Source of the DNA: Haemonchus contortus
Taxonomy: Eukaryota > Nematoda > Chromadorea > Rhabditida > Trichostrongylidae
Reading direction: 5' to 3'
Assembly (NCBI GenBank): GCA_000469685.2
Contig: LS997567.1
Location: 18,304,899 to 18,368,898 of the forward strand
DNA length: 64,000 nt
The position numbers and the translations under genes were made by a program. Positions 22,159 to 34,540 of this stretch are shown here, piece after piece. The notes beneath the pieces are model-generated. The model searched no databases. It saw nothing but the letters and a program-made list of their open reading frames with translations, and was not told where the DNA came from. Within the stretch, counting starts at the first letter, position 1, and each line of letters starts with the position of its first letter.

Positions 22159-23441
22159 TTGGGTTGACCGAAAAGTTTCCGCCGATTTTTGATACCCCGG
22201 ATTTATCAACAGTTGTACAAAAGACTAGAGGCCCAACCTGATAAAGTTATATGTTTTCTGAAAGAGTGGATCCTCCTCTATATTCCTGTTGAGATTCTGT
22301 CATTATTTGTCGAAGTTTTTCTGTACAGGGCTTGTATGAAAATGGTGAACCACTGCGCGCAATTTCGGCGTCTGAAGTATTTCTTCTACCGCAAGGCCTA
22401 GAATGCGACTCAAGCCGAATGAAAGATATATGACGTTTGAGTAGACCATGCCCTAGAGGAACGTACAGTGCATGACTAGTTTGCGGAATCCAAACGGAGT
22501 GAATTTGCCTTCGAAAACCGGCAACCCTTAGGGAGACTATCATCAGTTTAAACGATCAACTCAAAATGGTAACCGAAGCAAATCGGCACATCACTGCTCG
22601 TGGAGTAGAAAAAGGGCTTAGTGTTTTGAAATTAAGCATTCACGGTCATCTGCAGGCACTTGGTTTTGTAAAACGCCTCAATGTTGGGATACCTCGCGAA
22701 ATGGGCGAGCACAGTATGATGGACCGCGCCTCCATGTGCGACTCGTTGCTCGAACGAAATCAAAATGAGCCGTTTCTGAAACGCATGAGCACGAGGGACG
22801 AAAATCCTGTTGTGTACAGCAATGAGGAGCGGAAACGATCGTGTAGTCCCTTAGTGAGCCGTCACAAACCGCTGCAAAAGTCAAAATCCAGGTGGGGATG
22901 ACTATGTCGAGTCGCTGATGGGATTTCCGGGAAATCACTTACCATGAGCTGTTGTCGCACAATCAAAAGATGACTTAGGAAAGGTACTATAGTTAGCTAG
23001 AAACTATGGAGACAGCGATGGACTAAAAGCGACCCAAAGTGGCCAATTGTAGGGGCGTAATCTTCCCACAGGATACCTCCAGACCAAACGTATTTTCGGC
23101 CACTCGTCAGAAGTTGCTGAAGCTCGGGTGGGATGTTTTACCACACCCCCCATATAGTCCAGACATAGCACCATCAGAATACCACTCGCGTGGGTTTCTG
23201 CAAAATTCCTTGAATGGAAAATCGTTCAATTCGCAGGAGGACTGCAAAAAGCACCTGAGTGGGTTTTTCGATTTTAAGTCTGGAACCTTCTATGGAAGAG
23301 GGGAACTGGAACCTACAGGAAGATGGCGAAGCCTTACTGAACAGAATGGAGGATATATTGTTTAATCAATGGATTTCTTCTTCTAGGGTTTTTCATACAA
23401 AGATGAATCAAAAATCGGCGGGAACTTTTCGGACAACCCAA
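22159..23441 (+). mobile_element. mariner element M2, complete ends (1283 bp)
   Basis: Inverted ends TTGGGTTGACCGAAAAGTTT and TTGGGTTGTCCGAAAAGTTC. Right flank TA at 23442-23443; the left flank reads GA, so one TA base has changed. Normal mariner length. Lies 45 bp from the end of E4. Confidence 0.85.
22566..23365 (+). pseudogene. mariner transposase pseudogene (M2)
   Basis: Frame 1 (22566-22901): LLERNQNEPFLKRMSTRDEN, first catalytic Asp present in TRDEN, then EERKR. Frame 2 (23039-23365): VIFPQDTSRPN at the second box (usual HDNARPH, Asp kept), KLLKLGWDVLPHPPYSPDIA and APSEYH (usual APSDYH; third Asp is Glu), LQNSLNGKSFNSQEDC, and RWRSLTEQNGGYI at the C-terminus. Frameshifts separate the parts and the N-terminal DNA-binding domain (22200-22560) is only partly readable. 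Inactive. Different subfamily from M1, judging by ends and protein. Confidence 0.85.
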
Positions 23442-23449
23442 TAGTTCAT

Positions 23450-23960
23450 CATAGGCTATTGGGAAAAAAGGTGGTTAAATGCCCAAAGTTGGAGAGGTTT
23501 GCAATGGGTTGAGCATTTGCTTCTGTTTGAAACGCTTTACAACGGGGAAAAAGTGGTTAGAGGATATAAAAATGCGGTCAAATCTCCAAAAATAGCCGGG
23601 TTTGCAGTGGTATGGGCGGAGCTCAAGTCGAAAATCCAAAGGCTCTGCTCAAAAGTGTTTTAGAACATGTAGAATAGGTGACCAAAGGTCATAATACAGA
23701 TGCGGTCAAATGCCCAAAGAGCGCGGGGTTTACAGAGAGATGGGCGGGACGAAGGTGAATCTTCATTACTCCGTTCAAAAACGTTACACAGCTCGAGAAT
23801 AAGGTGATCAGAACAAATCTTTGCTGTGTATCATCCTTTCAAATTCACCAGCAGCCTTAGATGTGCTCTGTTGCTGCAAGGCCTTGGTACTACAATGCAG
23901 CGGTATTCTTACCAAGTGTAAACCACAAATGTCCGTTCGTATCTTTGTCTCTCCGTCTAT
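23450..23960. other. Unassigned, with weak internal repeats
   Basis: Words like GCGGTCAAATGCCCAAAG and GGGTTTGCAGTGG-like recur at about 23570 and 23700, suggesting decayed tandem repeats. No coding evidence. Confidence 0.35.
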
Positions 23961-23974
23961 GGTCACCACCAGCG

Positions 23975-24185
23975 GATGTGTCTTTCAACGGAAGTTCATA
24001 ATGCCCCTTAACCTAAAGCGTTCAGATTCGATAGTAGTACAGGTGGTAAGACAAGAACCCTGATAGTAGGTGGCGGGAGTAGAGTCCACCCACACGGGGA
24101 GAGGAGAGCACAGAAATTAGTTCCTTCGACCTAGAGTACTCATATATGAGAAGGATCAAGGCGGCAGGACGGGAAAACTCATGTC
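23975..24185 (+). repeat. Helitron-type repeat units (fragment)
   Basis: GGAAGTTCATAATGCCCCTT, CTAAAGCGTTCAGATTCG, GTAGTACAGGTGG and GTAGAGTCCACCCACACGG follow the order of the 130-bp unit in Hel-A/B/C. No Helitron ends found here. Confidence 0.55.
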
Positions 24186-24499
24186 AGGTGACATGTATAG
24201 ATTCTGCTACACCTGTTACTTGTTATGAGTGTAGCTGTAATAACAGCGATCGATGAAGGCCATCGATTTTGTCCAGTTTCGATTTCTACAACTCGATATA
24301 CGGCTGTTACTCACCACTCATTTTTTCAAGATGAATAGAGAGGGAGTGATAATAGGTCTAAGGCATTTCAATCTTATTTAAGAAGGGGGAGCACGACATT
24401 GGCCGTCGATCTCGACTGGTGTTTCTATAACGCGCCGAGTGGGTCTGTCGAATCGTCGGTGAATCTTTAGTTTGTTTGTATTTATCGCTCTGTATGTAT

Positions 24500-24660
24500 C
24501 AGTATTCGTGCGTCAATGTGTGTGTGTGTGTGAATGTGTGTCGGTGTGTGTATCGGTGTGCAAGTCGGTACGTGTGTCAGTTTTTTATCTCAGTGCATGT
24601 GTTGATGTGTGTCGGTGTCTGTGTGTCGGGGTATGTCTTCGTGTGTATTTGATCGGGACG
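24500..24660 (+). repeat. GT-rich simple repeat
   Basis: (TGTG)n broken by TCGG and GCAAG. Probably the GT-rich head of a decayed Helitron of the Hel-A type. Confidence 0.7.
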
Positions 24661-24782
24661 TGCTCAAAATTGTTGATTTGGGCCTGCGGAGTCAAAGTTT
24701 GATAGAGATGCAGGTGCAGCATTGCGGGAATGCCGATGGCATGTGACACGAGTGAGTTTGATGGAGGAGGGGAATAATTTAA

Positions 24783-25421
24783 CACTTTGACAACCGTGCA
24801 GCCCATATGTGGGCTGCACCTTGTCGGCCACGAGGGACCTTGCAGCCCACATATGGGCTACACCATGTAATTCAATTTTTTTGTTTGGTTTTTTGTTTAT
24901 ATCTTCTCTCTCAAAATGTAAATGATAGACACAAACTTGATGAATCAACAAACGGAGTGGTTCAAAAATAAAACCTCTACAAACAAATTTATAAAAAAAT
25001 AGTGATTATATGTATATTGGTTCTTCTTCAAGTGAATTGTCATTGAATGCTGAAACATTTTGAAACTCGTATAACTCCTATCAATTACACAGCCTATGAA
25101 ACCTATTGAAGCACTCTACACAGAAAAATGATTTGCACTTGCTGCGCCGCGTATTCACCATTCTCGTATGACGGAGTGCACCAGCTCGCCCCTCTTCTGA
25201 AGACCTGAGTGAGTGAAGTAGTAGCCTGACTAATCGATCTCCTGACATAGTCCCACAGCAGGAGTAAGTATTTTAGAAAAACCCGCCAAAATAGCCCGCT
25301 TCTCAAGAAACATGCCACGAGAGCCCGCGAAGCCCACATATGGACTGCAGTTGCTGCGTTCAAGCGAGCGCCGCGGTCCCTCGCGGCCTCAGTTGCCGAA
25401 ACCTGCGCGGGCTCCAACGTG
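24783..25421. mobile_element. TTAA-flanked palindromic MITE T3 (639 bp)
   Basis: TTAA at 24779-24782 and 25422-25425. Ends CACTTTGACAACCG and, reverse-complemented, CACGTTGGAGCCCG, close to T1 and T5 (CACGTTGGCGACCG). Both halves hold a CCCATATGTGGGCT-like word and a GGGACC-like word in mirror order (24800-24845 and 25310-25390). Non-coding. Confidence 0.65.
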
Positions 25422-25489
25422 TTAAGTCACTTAGAACACAGGAGTTGAGCAGAATTCCACTCGTGACGAGAAGGGCGCTCACGAAGTGT

Positions 25490-25600
25490 GTATGTGTGTG
25501 TGTTTCGCATGAATTTATAACTCCTGTTCCCCTTGACGGGAGCGTCCGGATTCGGGAGGGCGTGGGCGGCAGCCCAACTCAGCGCGAAAAGGAATAGAGT
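25490..25600 (+). repeat. Helitron-type repeat unit (fragment)
   Basis: GT run, then GAATTTATAACTCCTGTTCC, CCGGATTCGGGAGGGCGTGG: one degraded unit of the Hel-A type. Confidence 0.55.
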
Positions 25601-25619
25601 CCCGTGCGCCGGTTATCCG

Positions 25620-26990
25620 AGTGGTGATATGTATGAATCGGAATTGACAGAAATCGTATTATCTAAGGCCCATAATAAAAAATCATAATAATGTGGACAT
25701 GTATCAATGTTAATAGGGGATATATTTATAGTATCGGGTTTCTATCAGAATATTTCAGAATATCTGGAAGTAGAATGAAATTACTTTGTCACTGTGCTTA
25801 TGTCAGACTCTCTATCGCCACTTTGTAATTTGTAGTCTGATGTGATTCGTTTTATTCGAAAAAGTTAGTTATTTTCTCTACAAGATGTGCGCAGACAGCT
25901 GTTGCCATTGCACCGTAGAGTATGTCAATATTGCGCCGGTCATATATTGTTGTGAGGGGCTTTTGTCATATTTAGCACGTTCCATATGCTTTTTCCCTTC
26001 TGTCAATCAACCTGATCCTTGTTCAGCGGTTCACGCCAATTTTGCAAGATCAGTACTACTGCCTAAGGTTGGTCACGCATTTATTCAAAATGTCCTCGTG
26101 AATGACATAACGAGAATGTTTCAGGGCATTCATTAGGGTCTCCGTGTTCAACGGTGTTTTTGAGCCATATACTTTGTGTGACGTCACGGCCATAATGTGC
26201 GTGAAGGGATGGTCAACCATCCCATTGCGCAGATGTGCTGGTAGAACTCTAAACTTGCGTTGATCGTTTTTTCTTTGTTTTTTTCGTAGACCTGTGAACT
26301 TTCCAAATAGGGTCTGTTTGGGGCCCCTTTCCGTTCCATTGAGTAACTTTTCTCCTCTTCTCATCGTGCTGATCGCGAAGCATATCTGACGCATATTTAC
26401 GCTTGTGCACTGTAATTTTTGGTATCATCATTTTATCCCTTCAATTTCGGTAACAGTATTAGTCTTGGGGCTGCCTGAAGTCGAATTGAAGAACTTCTGA
26501 GACTGATCACGTCCCAGCATGACCTACGACTGACTCGTTTTCGCATTACTACATGTGCACAGAGGACACCATGCGATGGATGAATTATTTGGTTTTTTGC
26601 GTCAAGAACTTAAATATTCTTGCTGAATGACTCTTCGTAATTATGCTACGCGTGTGAAGGGAGTCTTCGTCAGCATCCTGTGCTCTCAACCACGTTGTGC
26701 GCTCGCTAATTTCAATTTTCATTTTCATTCTCATTTTTGGACTTCCTTGTTGCGAGTTAAGCTATCAGCGCCTTGAGGTAACCATCATTTCAGGGATTAA
26801 TCAATTGAGTTCTAGCGACACTTTCGCTAATATAACAACGCGATCTGCTTCGCCATCCAGCATTAGTTTGTTTCACCTTTTTACATCTGAGGATATTTAT
26901 TTATTTATTTATGGATGCAGTAAAACTACGTGGACTTGCACAATGCAACGAAGAAGAAAAATGAAGCTCTACCCGCCGAGGAAAGCAACA
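25620..26990. other. Unassigned interval
   Basis: A minus-strand open frame of 112 codons (26394-26056) ends in NTETLMNALKHSRYVIHEDI, slightly like the C-terminal helices of Tc1/mariner transposases, but no catalytic box is visible, so I do not assign it. The rest shows nothing. Confidence 0.35.
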
Positions 26991-27009
26991 GTATAATGAA
27001 CAGAGAATC

Positions 27010-27234
27010 TTGTTTTTCATGTGTACTTTCGAAGCTCTTGATACTCCACTTTATTGGTTAGCTTTCGGCATATAATGCCTTCTTCAGACCTTAACTTTAC
27101 AATACATAATTGCAAACGACCAGTCAACAATCAGTTACTACATGAACCCATCGGATCCTATCAAACCAACCGGAAATGTTGGGGAAGAGGGGAGGGGAGT
27201 GGACCTATCGGCGGGGAACTTGAAACTTGAAAAA
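27010..27234 (-). mobile_element. Short retroposed unit (225 bp) with hammerhead-like core
   Basis: Flanked by a perfect 12-bp direct repeat GAACAGAGAATC (26998-27009 and 27235-27246), as after target-primed insertion. On the minus strand it reads CTGAAGA, stem GGCAT/ATGCC with loop TAT, GAAA (about 27090-27065), then AATAAA and an A-rich end (GAAAAACA). A second copy is at 20325-20480; the two differ in the stem (ATGCC against GTGCC) but pairing is kept. Penelope-like elements and some small retroposons are known to carry hammerheads with this core; stems I and III are not demonstrated here. Confidence 0.6.
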
Positions 27235-27349
27235 GAACAGAGAATCATTAAAAATATATGCGACATTATGAAAACACTATTATGAAATCAGTCTACACGA
27301 TCAATCATATGAAGAAGGCACATGTGTATTAAGGAACTTTCGCCCTAGC

Positions 27350-30300
27350 CAACTTGATTGCATCATTTCCAAAGAATTCGAGAGAACAACGTTGCCGATT
27401 CTCCTCAAAAATTTTGTTTGAGATTGGTAGCACTCTTACCGCAAAAAATTTGGCTCTAACCTGTGTTCTTATTACAAAAGACTTTATTTTGATAGCGCTA
27501 CCCCTTGTTCTCCCCTTGTTCTCGATGTGGTTAAAGTGAAAAATCTGAAGAGTTTACGCTACTCGTCCTGTCAAAGTTTAAAAAGCCATAACGAGATCAT
27601 TAACCAGTATCCTGTTTGCCAAAGAAGGTAATCCAAACTGACGGCGCTTTCCGTTCCTACTAGGCAAGGTTTCGTAACTCGACTTGCAGCAGCAAAGAGC
27701 GAGTTTGCGTGTAAGTTGCTCTGCACACTCTCTAAAAGATCCACACCCTTCTTTTTATATGGAGGGATACTGCGGTACCCGATTCCACAATATTTCTTGC
27801 GTAGGCTTTGTAGGCTTTCAGCAAAACGGTGGGGTTCATGGTTCGCAAAGTCGTGAACAGGTTGTATATCCTCTTGTTTGCCTTTGACACCAGAGATTTT
27901 TAATGCATATCAAACGCAAGCTTGTTCGAGAAAGTAAACCCAAGATCCTTCATTGGATCCACTGAACCCAACGTTACAGTGCCTATTCTGTAACTGCGTG
28001 GGATATTAGTTTTATTGCAGATTGTCAACTTCTTTGTTTTATCGAAAGCCAGAGGTAGTTTCCATTGTTTTGACCAATCAGCAATAGCATTAATTGCTGC
28101 CTGCTGGATGTCACAGTCATTGATGCTTTTAATGACTTTGAATAGTTTGATATCACCAGCATACATCAGTGAGGATACCTGAAGACTTTGCAAGGCAGCA
28201 AGAAAGTCAGCCCTATAAAGAAGAAATAGAGATGAAGGAGGATAGGGCCTCCCCTTGAGAGACACCGCTGGGGATCTTGTACACAGAGGAGGGCTTTTTC
28301 CAACACGTACCTGGTACGTGCGACTGCAAATGAAGGCCTCAATCCACCGAGTTATGGGAGGGTATATCCCAAGGGACTCCAGCTATATGACATCCACCTG
28401 TTTCCTACGATCACGGGCTTTCGACCAATCATTGAGAGAACTCAGCAGAGCTGTTTCAGTTGACTTTCGAGCGCAAAAACCATGCTGGGTGTGAGGGATA
28501 GATAAGACTATGTCTCTCCAGCTATTCAATTATTCTGAGCTTTACGATTTTTCAAATAGCCTCGAAAAAATTGAAGTGATAGATATGGGCCGGTAGTTTA
28601 CAGAATTGCAAAAAGAGGGTTTTTAGGCACCGGTACAATGAATGAGTGTCTCCACCGAAATGGCACTCAGAACGCATGTAGGACAAATCGAAGATAAGCT
28701 TCAAAGGAAAGGCAATCCACGTTGCAACTCTTCCAATGAAATTCAAAGGGATGAAGTGTGGTGTAACCGAGTAACAATTTGGCCACTGAGTTAACAACTC
28801 GAAAACCTCGGCCTTAGGGAAGCACAATGATGAACCCATAAGAGAGTCACAGGAGGGAAGCTCGAGTGAAGGAGTGTCGTTAGCTTTTACTCAACAAGAA
28901 CGCTATGAAAATGCTTGGCAAGTATTCCTGCCTTTTCTTCACAAAGCATAGCAATATTGTTGTCAGATGCTCTTGACGTCGGGATTTTTTGGATCTCTCG
29001 AGGCGCTTGTTGATGTACGTAAGCAACTTTGTTGGGTCCTTTGATACAACGATCTTACTTTCGGAGTATGCGAAATATTCAGTTATACTTTTGCGCAACT
29101 TTTTATCAAAAAGCCTATATATGTTCCAATTGGAAGGGCAATCATCAGCTACTGCGCAAGTCCATAAATAAATGCGGCGACCGACCATTCTCTCTACATT
29201 GAGAGGCAGTTTGACAGGTCTATCTTTGGTACACCGCAGCTGTACAAAACGATTAATGAAATCGTGGAGAATTGTAATAAAGACTCCTTATTCACAGTGC
29301 TACAGTAGCCAAACACCCTACCCAATCAGTACCACTCAAGTGTTCTCCAATGGCATTATAGTTAGCTCTACTGAAATCTTGTGACCACTCTTAAAGGGAG
29401 CAGGGGTGTGGTGATGTTGAGGGTGGAATCTATGAAAGCATGGTCACTGCCTCCAATTGGGAAAAGTATTTCGACTTGACTGACCAAGTGATCATCATTA
29501 CAAAAAATGAGATCAAGGTATGATGCACCACATGTGGGTTTTCTGACAAACTGCACAAAATTATGTGAAAGAAACACATCCGTAAATTCCTCAGATATAG
29601 TAGAGAGGTTACTACGGCTAGCACAACTCCAATCAATATCAGACAGGTTTGTATCTCCAACAACCAGACAGGGTGCACCATGACTACTGAAGTCACTTAT
29701 CAATTTTAATAACAAACCGCTGTTATGCGCGCTGCAAAGAGGGGTACGGTATACAAAAATCAATCCAAAGTTATACCGAGAGACAATAAATCAACAGCAA
29801 GAAATTCATAGGCATCTATCAGGGAAACCTTGTTTACAACATCATAGGACATGCTGTTTTGAGCTAGAATCAAAACACCACCTCTTTTTTTATAAGGGCG
29901 GTCACATCGTAACACTTGATATTGATTACTATGATACCTAAAAAGGAGTTGTGTCATGTTTTGAATTGAGACAAGTTTCTGTAATAAGGACTAGGTCACA
30001 CTCCTTATGAATTAAAGCTGCCACTGAAGAATCATTGTTTTTGACAAGGGGACGGATCTTCGAAAGCAAGCACTCAACGTGCGGATGGGGCTGGCGAAGA
30101 GCCCAAGGTCCCCTTGCGAAGTGGATTCAGGAGGAGTTTCAGCATCAACATTACATCGTCACAGCGTAGAATCAACACGTTGGGTTCGATGAACTATAGA
30201 ACTATCGAAATAGACAGCATCTTCTTTAGGGGCCTCCCGCCTACGCGTTCTTTCCTCCCTTGTTAGGGGAGGGCGAGCATAGACCTCCCCATGAGGGAAA

Positions 30301-30490
30301 AACTGTAAGCGAGAAGCCATCCTGACCGCTTCTCCTTGGAAACGGGCAGTAGGAAGCACAACATTGAAAAGTATCGGTTGAGGGCTGCTCTTTACACCCA
30401 TACAATAAACGAAAGAAGGAAAACACTCAACGTCTAGGAACGTAAGAAGAGTCGAGACGCATTAAAGATCAGGACGACCACGATTCACGG
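27350..30490 (-). pseudogene. CR1-like LINE, nearly full-length remnant
   Basis: In element order: possible ORF1 end (30401-30159: YARPPLTREERTRRREAPKE); endonuclease part (29957-29368) with YQVLRCDRPYKKRGGVLI, VVGDTNLSDIDWSC (GD.N..DIDW), DLIFCNDD and GGSDHAFI (SDH); linker with LRKSITEYFAYSESKIVVS and LLTYINKRL (29188-28880); reverse transcriptase with SLMYAGDIKLFK near 28180-28150 (usual YADD, second residue pair damaged), LPLAFDKTKKLTICN, PMKDLGFTFSNKLAFDMH; and a C-terminal TRKLALCCCKSSYETLPS-like part near 27700-27640. Frameshifts and stops throughout. The same family is present at 45260-46390. Confidence 0.85.
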
Positions 30491-30789
30491 CACCAGGTAG
30501 CTGACTTTCCGGAACGCCCGCGACCATTATCGAGCGCTTGTGGTCATCATGATTGATTTCCAATGGCTTCCTATCAGCATCCGGCGGTAGACTAAGACTG
30601 GAACAATCCGCTTTTGAATCACTACTTTGAAAGATGAGAGTAATTTCTCAAGGTGAGACTTCAGGAATCATTTTCCTCTTTGAGAACTTTATTACCCAGA
30701 AGAATAGCATTGCAACGACGATTCAGTCCAGAAATTTCCTCTTCAGTCTCTACCAAGACACCATTAATAAACTTAACGTGTGAGGGTAT

Positions 30790-30885
30790 GGATCAGCCCA
30801 TTCATGCATACTGGATTGTCTTGGTAAAGAGGGAGGGCTTTACCTCTTCACCAAGACAATCCACTATGCTTGAATAGGCTGATCC
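30790..30885. other. Near-perfect 43-bp hairpin
   Basis: Arms 30790-30832 and 30843-30885 pair with about four mismatches over 43 bp; the loop is 10 bases (30833-30842, GAGGGCTTTA). The length and shape suit a pre-miRNA-like transcript or a very small foldback element. No target duplication is obvious. It lies just upstream of the CR1 remnant. Confidence 0.75.
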
Positions 30886-31479
30886 ATTGGCTCTCAAAAT
30901 ACTTCAAGGCTGCGACAGAATCCGACGTCAGGGATACAGAGCTCATAATCGGAATGATGGGTAGAATAGTTTAATGCTGTAGAAGTAAACGTTAGAGTAG
31001 ACCAGTAGTACTGTAGACCCTGCCCCGAGTAATTTAGAAAAGGTAGCATAGTTGAGCCAGTGCGGCAGAACAAGTAGAGACCGGACCGCTCACCACGATT
31101 GATCAATGAGGCTGTGATATCTCGTCCGTAAACGCCACAAAGTAGTAGGGTGCGGCAGGCTGCGTTTTCCCATTGATATTTTGACTGTTTCACTGTCATC
31201 TTGCACATGAATACACTCGGCCTCTTCTCTTTGAAGTTTAGGTAATGTACGGTGTCTTTGCTTTCAAAAGCGAATAACACAATTTTTTCCTGCTTCTTCC
31301 CTTAGTGTCTTCTGTCTTTTGATTACTGCTTAATGTATGCAGTCTTAGACTTAAATTGACGTCTAGTACTTCTTTCCTCCTTTATCCAGAAACCTGGCAG
31401 TCACCTATATCGTGTTACTGGGAACCACGCAATACATCTTTTTGGAATTCCTCTTCTTATCGGTAACTCACTATCGTCA

Positions 31480-33560
31480 CAGAAACCGCTACTCTTGTCA
31501 TTCTATCTTCTAACATTTCGCTTTTGCTACGACTACGACATCTTCTGCCCTTACTTCAGTTTTGGCGAGATCCTTACCCATAACGTCTCGCCTCGCCACT
31601 TTTTTTCGTGTTCCTCGTGGTCGATTCTCTTGAGCCTCGAATTTCGTTGCCTGCCCTATATGATTCTACGGCCCACGTACGTGGCCGTTCCGTCGCTGGA
31701 GCTGCTCTCTCATATCAGTTAGAAAGGAACTGTTTACATGACTGCCTTAACGGTGCCAGTTCGCGTCAAAATTGATTTCTGAGGTTTCTCTTGGTGAACC
31801 TGTGAGTGGGACCCACCAAGCACGCAGGCACCTTACTGCAGGGAGCTGTATGCAATGACGCGCGCTCTTGAACAGCTCGTCAAAATACCCCTTCCATGGA
31901 AATTCTGCCGTCAAATTTTCATCCAACTCATAGCTTTACTTTTTTTTGAGGCCTTCTATTTCCTCGAATACACCGATTTTCTTCGCTACTTTTGCACGAC
32001 ACTGGGCTCACAAATCGGATGCGCCGAAATTATCGTGATCTGTGCTTTGAACGTTCTCGTATCTCACTTTGTCCAATCGTGTACGACTGTGGGCCCATCT
32101 GTACCCCTCATATAGCGGAATGAAAATGTCTCTGATGACTTCCTCTAACGGGCCAGCATTAGCTGCTGCAGAGCGTTGTGACGTCCACCACTCTCCGATT
32201 CAACTTCCCTTTGAACGTTTTGGAGCAGCGCCTATCGCGCAATACACCAGTTGACTCCCTCCAATTCACCCACCCGCATTTATTTGAGCTTTTACAGCCT
32301 GATCAACGCCACCATCAACGTCACCGCTCAGGTATCGGGAACCCCGTTCTCTAATAGTGACTTCCCGAAAAGAACGTCTACAATTGGCCTCATGCGCTCC
32401 TCAGAGAGAAACTTGGTTCTCCTCCACGACTAGCTGGAGCTCACACTCCCCATCATCTTTCTCCAATTCCGCAGCTTGCCCTGAAAATTTTCTCCTCTCT
32501 CCGTTATCATAGCCATGTTATCAGCGTAGAAGATGATTTTCAGTGGTTCATCTATGAGTTCTTTTAAGAGTCATCCATTGTAAGCCAGAAGAAACGAAAC
32601 GGATCAGAACTGATCTTTGTACGATGACCGTCAAGTCTGTTGCTGTTGCTGAGCTGTGAGGGGTGCACAGCACTTATCATACATTACGTGACCAGGAGGT
32701 CAGAAGTCTCGGAACGTTTTCTAATCCAGAGCACCGGTTTAGAGCGTGAAGTGGTCGTAAGCAATCCCCAAATTGAAGACGGTTAGGTTGCGGGGTCTAC
32801 GCTTTTTCGATACTTCTCTACCATGGGTCTAGCTATGATGATGGCATCTGTTGCAGGCTTCCCTGACATGTAGCCGAAGTACTCGTGCGAGATCGGAACC
32901 CTTCTCCACATTCGTGAGTTAACTGGCCCTTCATACAGTTTCATCATGTGCGCAGTCGACCGGATCTCTGTTAGTAGGAAGAATCTATCACATCTCGCTT
33001 CTTCTTGAAAATGGAAGCGACAATACTGCTATTCTAGATGTTTAGGACCCTTCCTTTGGTGGTTACAGTGTTCAGGAATCGTGCGATCCACCTAATTCCA
33101 AGCTATTCGAACTCCTTCCGCTCCTCGATTGGTATCGCATCCATACCAGTAGTCTTCACAACCTGTCTCCCCTTTTGCTCTACATACGTCATCTTTTAAT
33201 TAGGGTGTGATAAGATCAGCCGTTGCCTCTACATGGAATCTGCTCTCACGGTGTAACTCTTCGTTTGTAAGCCTGCCCTTAGCATCACCATGTTTCTTCA
33301 GGGTTGCACCGGTTGAGTGGAAAGGTGCATGCTTTGGCCAACCGGAAGACAAAATTCTCTACTTCTCGGCTATTAAACCTTTCATAGAAGACGTCCATTT
33401 CCTTATTCCTTGCTCCCGCCACATCAGGCTTTGCGAGCTTCATGCAGCTTTTGTCAGCAGCTAAGTTTTCTGGAGCTCGCGACCTTTGCCTACGTTTGTA
33501 GGCACTTTCTTCTGCCCCGCACTCGCTAGACTTCATTGCCCTGATACCACGCTTCCTGTT
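31480..33560 (-). pseudogene. RTE-type LINE reverse transcriptase remnant
   Basis: In minus-strand order: SAYKRRQRSRAPENL and NREVENFVFRLAKAC-like text (33536-33285), the IYRLAKAR-type linker of RTE; IRSTAHMMKLYEGPVNSRMW near 32970-32910 and ISHEYFGYMSGKPATDAIII near 32900-32840 (usual IRL.SH.MKL.E..., Q.GF..GK.T.DAI); KIIFYADNMAMITE near 32535-32495 (YADD reads YADN); TRLDKVRYENV near 32085-32055; and ENRPRGTRKKVARRDVMGKD near 31630-31575 at the C-terminus. Broken by stops and shifts. Same lineage as 15350-16090. Confidence 0.8.
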
Positions 33561-34059
33561 TTCTCAAATTCCACATCGAGACTGGTCCTGCGTATTCTTT
33601 ATACACATGCGATGATTTCTCCAGTGTTCCCGATATCTTCTAGATCGGCCCTTCAAGATTTGGAAGACAAATTTTCAGTCTTCGTTTGAGTTCTTTTTCC
33701 GGATTCATTGAGTTGGCACCAGCGGATCCATCACTCCGTTTTTGTCCTTGAACTTTTGGAAAAGTTTGATATCTTTTCCTGCTCGTAAAAACCTATGCTG
33801 TGCACCCAGATCTCTGTCAGACTACCTTTGTGTCCTGTACAGCTTTGAGGGACGATCATCTCACGAGTACATGGTCGTTTCCCATTGTTTTCCTTTGGTT
33901 GCTGTAACTTACTTTCGGAGTTCTCTTTTTCGTGGAGGGGATCTGCAGACTTCGTGTCATATTCCTGACCAAGTCGAGAACCCTCTTCCCTTTCCCATTT
34001 CTAACTCTTGATCCTCTATCCCTCTGAACTCTTTCTAGGTTCCTCCGTTCAAAACCGAC

Positions 34060-34540
34060 GTGCCCATTGCGATCACCGGCTGTGGTGATATTGTCAACAA
34101 GGAGGCTAGGTGAATCGTGTAAATGAGACCACCCGGCTGAAAAGACCCGAAAGACAAGGTCAAGTCATCTTCCACGACAACGCCAGGCCCCATATTGCCC
34201 AAGTCGTCAGAACAGCACTCCAAGAGACTGAAAGGAAGGTCTTCAGCATCAACCGTACTCTCCTTGCACCTACCGACTATCATCTTTTCCGCTCTGTTTC
34301 AATCCAAATGAGGGGTGTTACCTTCAATGGCAAAGAGGATCTCAAAGCTCAACAACTTCTTCGACACCGGACCGGCCGATTTTTGGCGGAACGGCATCAA
34401 CAAATTGGTCGAGAGATGGGAGGAGGTAGTAAACAGTAGCGGAGGATACATCATTCATTAATTTATTATTCTATTAATTGTTGTTTTTTGTTTAAATAAA
34501 CCTTTGTGAAAAAATTTCACGAACTTAGGTTACAATCCAA
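34060..34540 (+). pseudogene. mariner transposase C-terminal fragment (M3) with right inverted end
   Basis: KRPERQGQVIFHDNARPHIA near 34135-34195 (second catalytic Asp box intact), LAPTDYHLFRS near 34267-34300 (third Asp intact), FNGKEDLKA, and in another frame LVERWEEVVNSSGGYI at the C-terminus (34406-34455). The right end reads CACGAACTTAGGTTACAATCCAA, then TA (34541-34542). The left half, including the first catalytic Asp and the left inverted end, is missing. Confidence 0.8.

Noticed and set aside
26056..26394. Transposase C-terminus
   Set aside because: Only a vague resemblance in the last 30 residues and no catalytic box.
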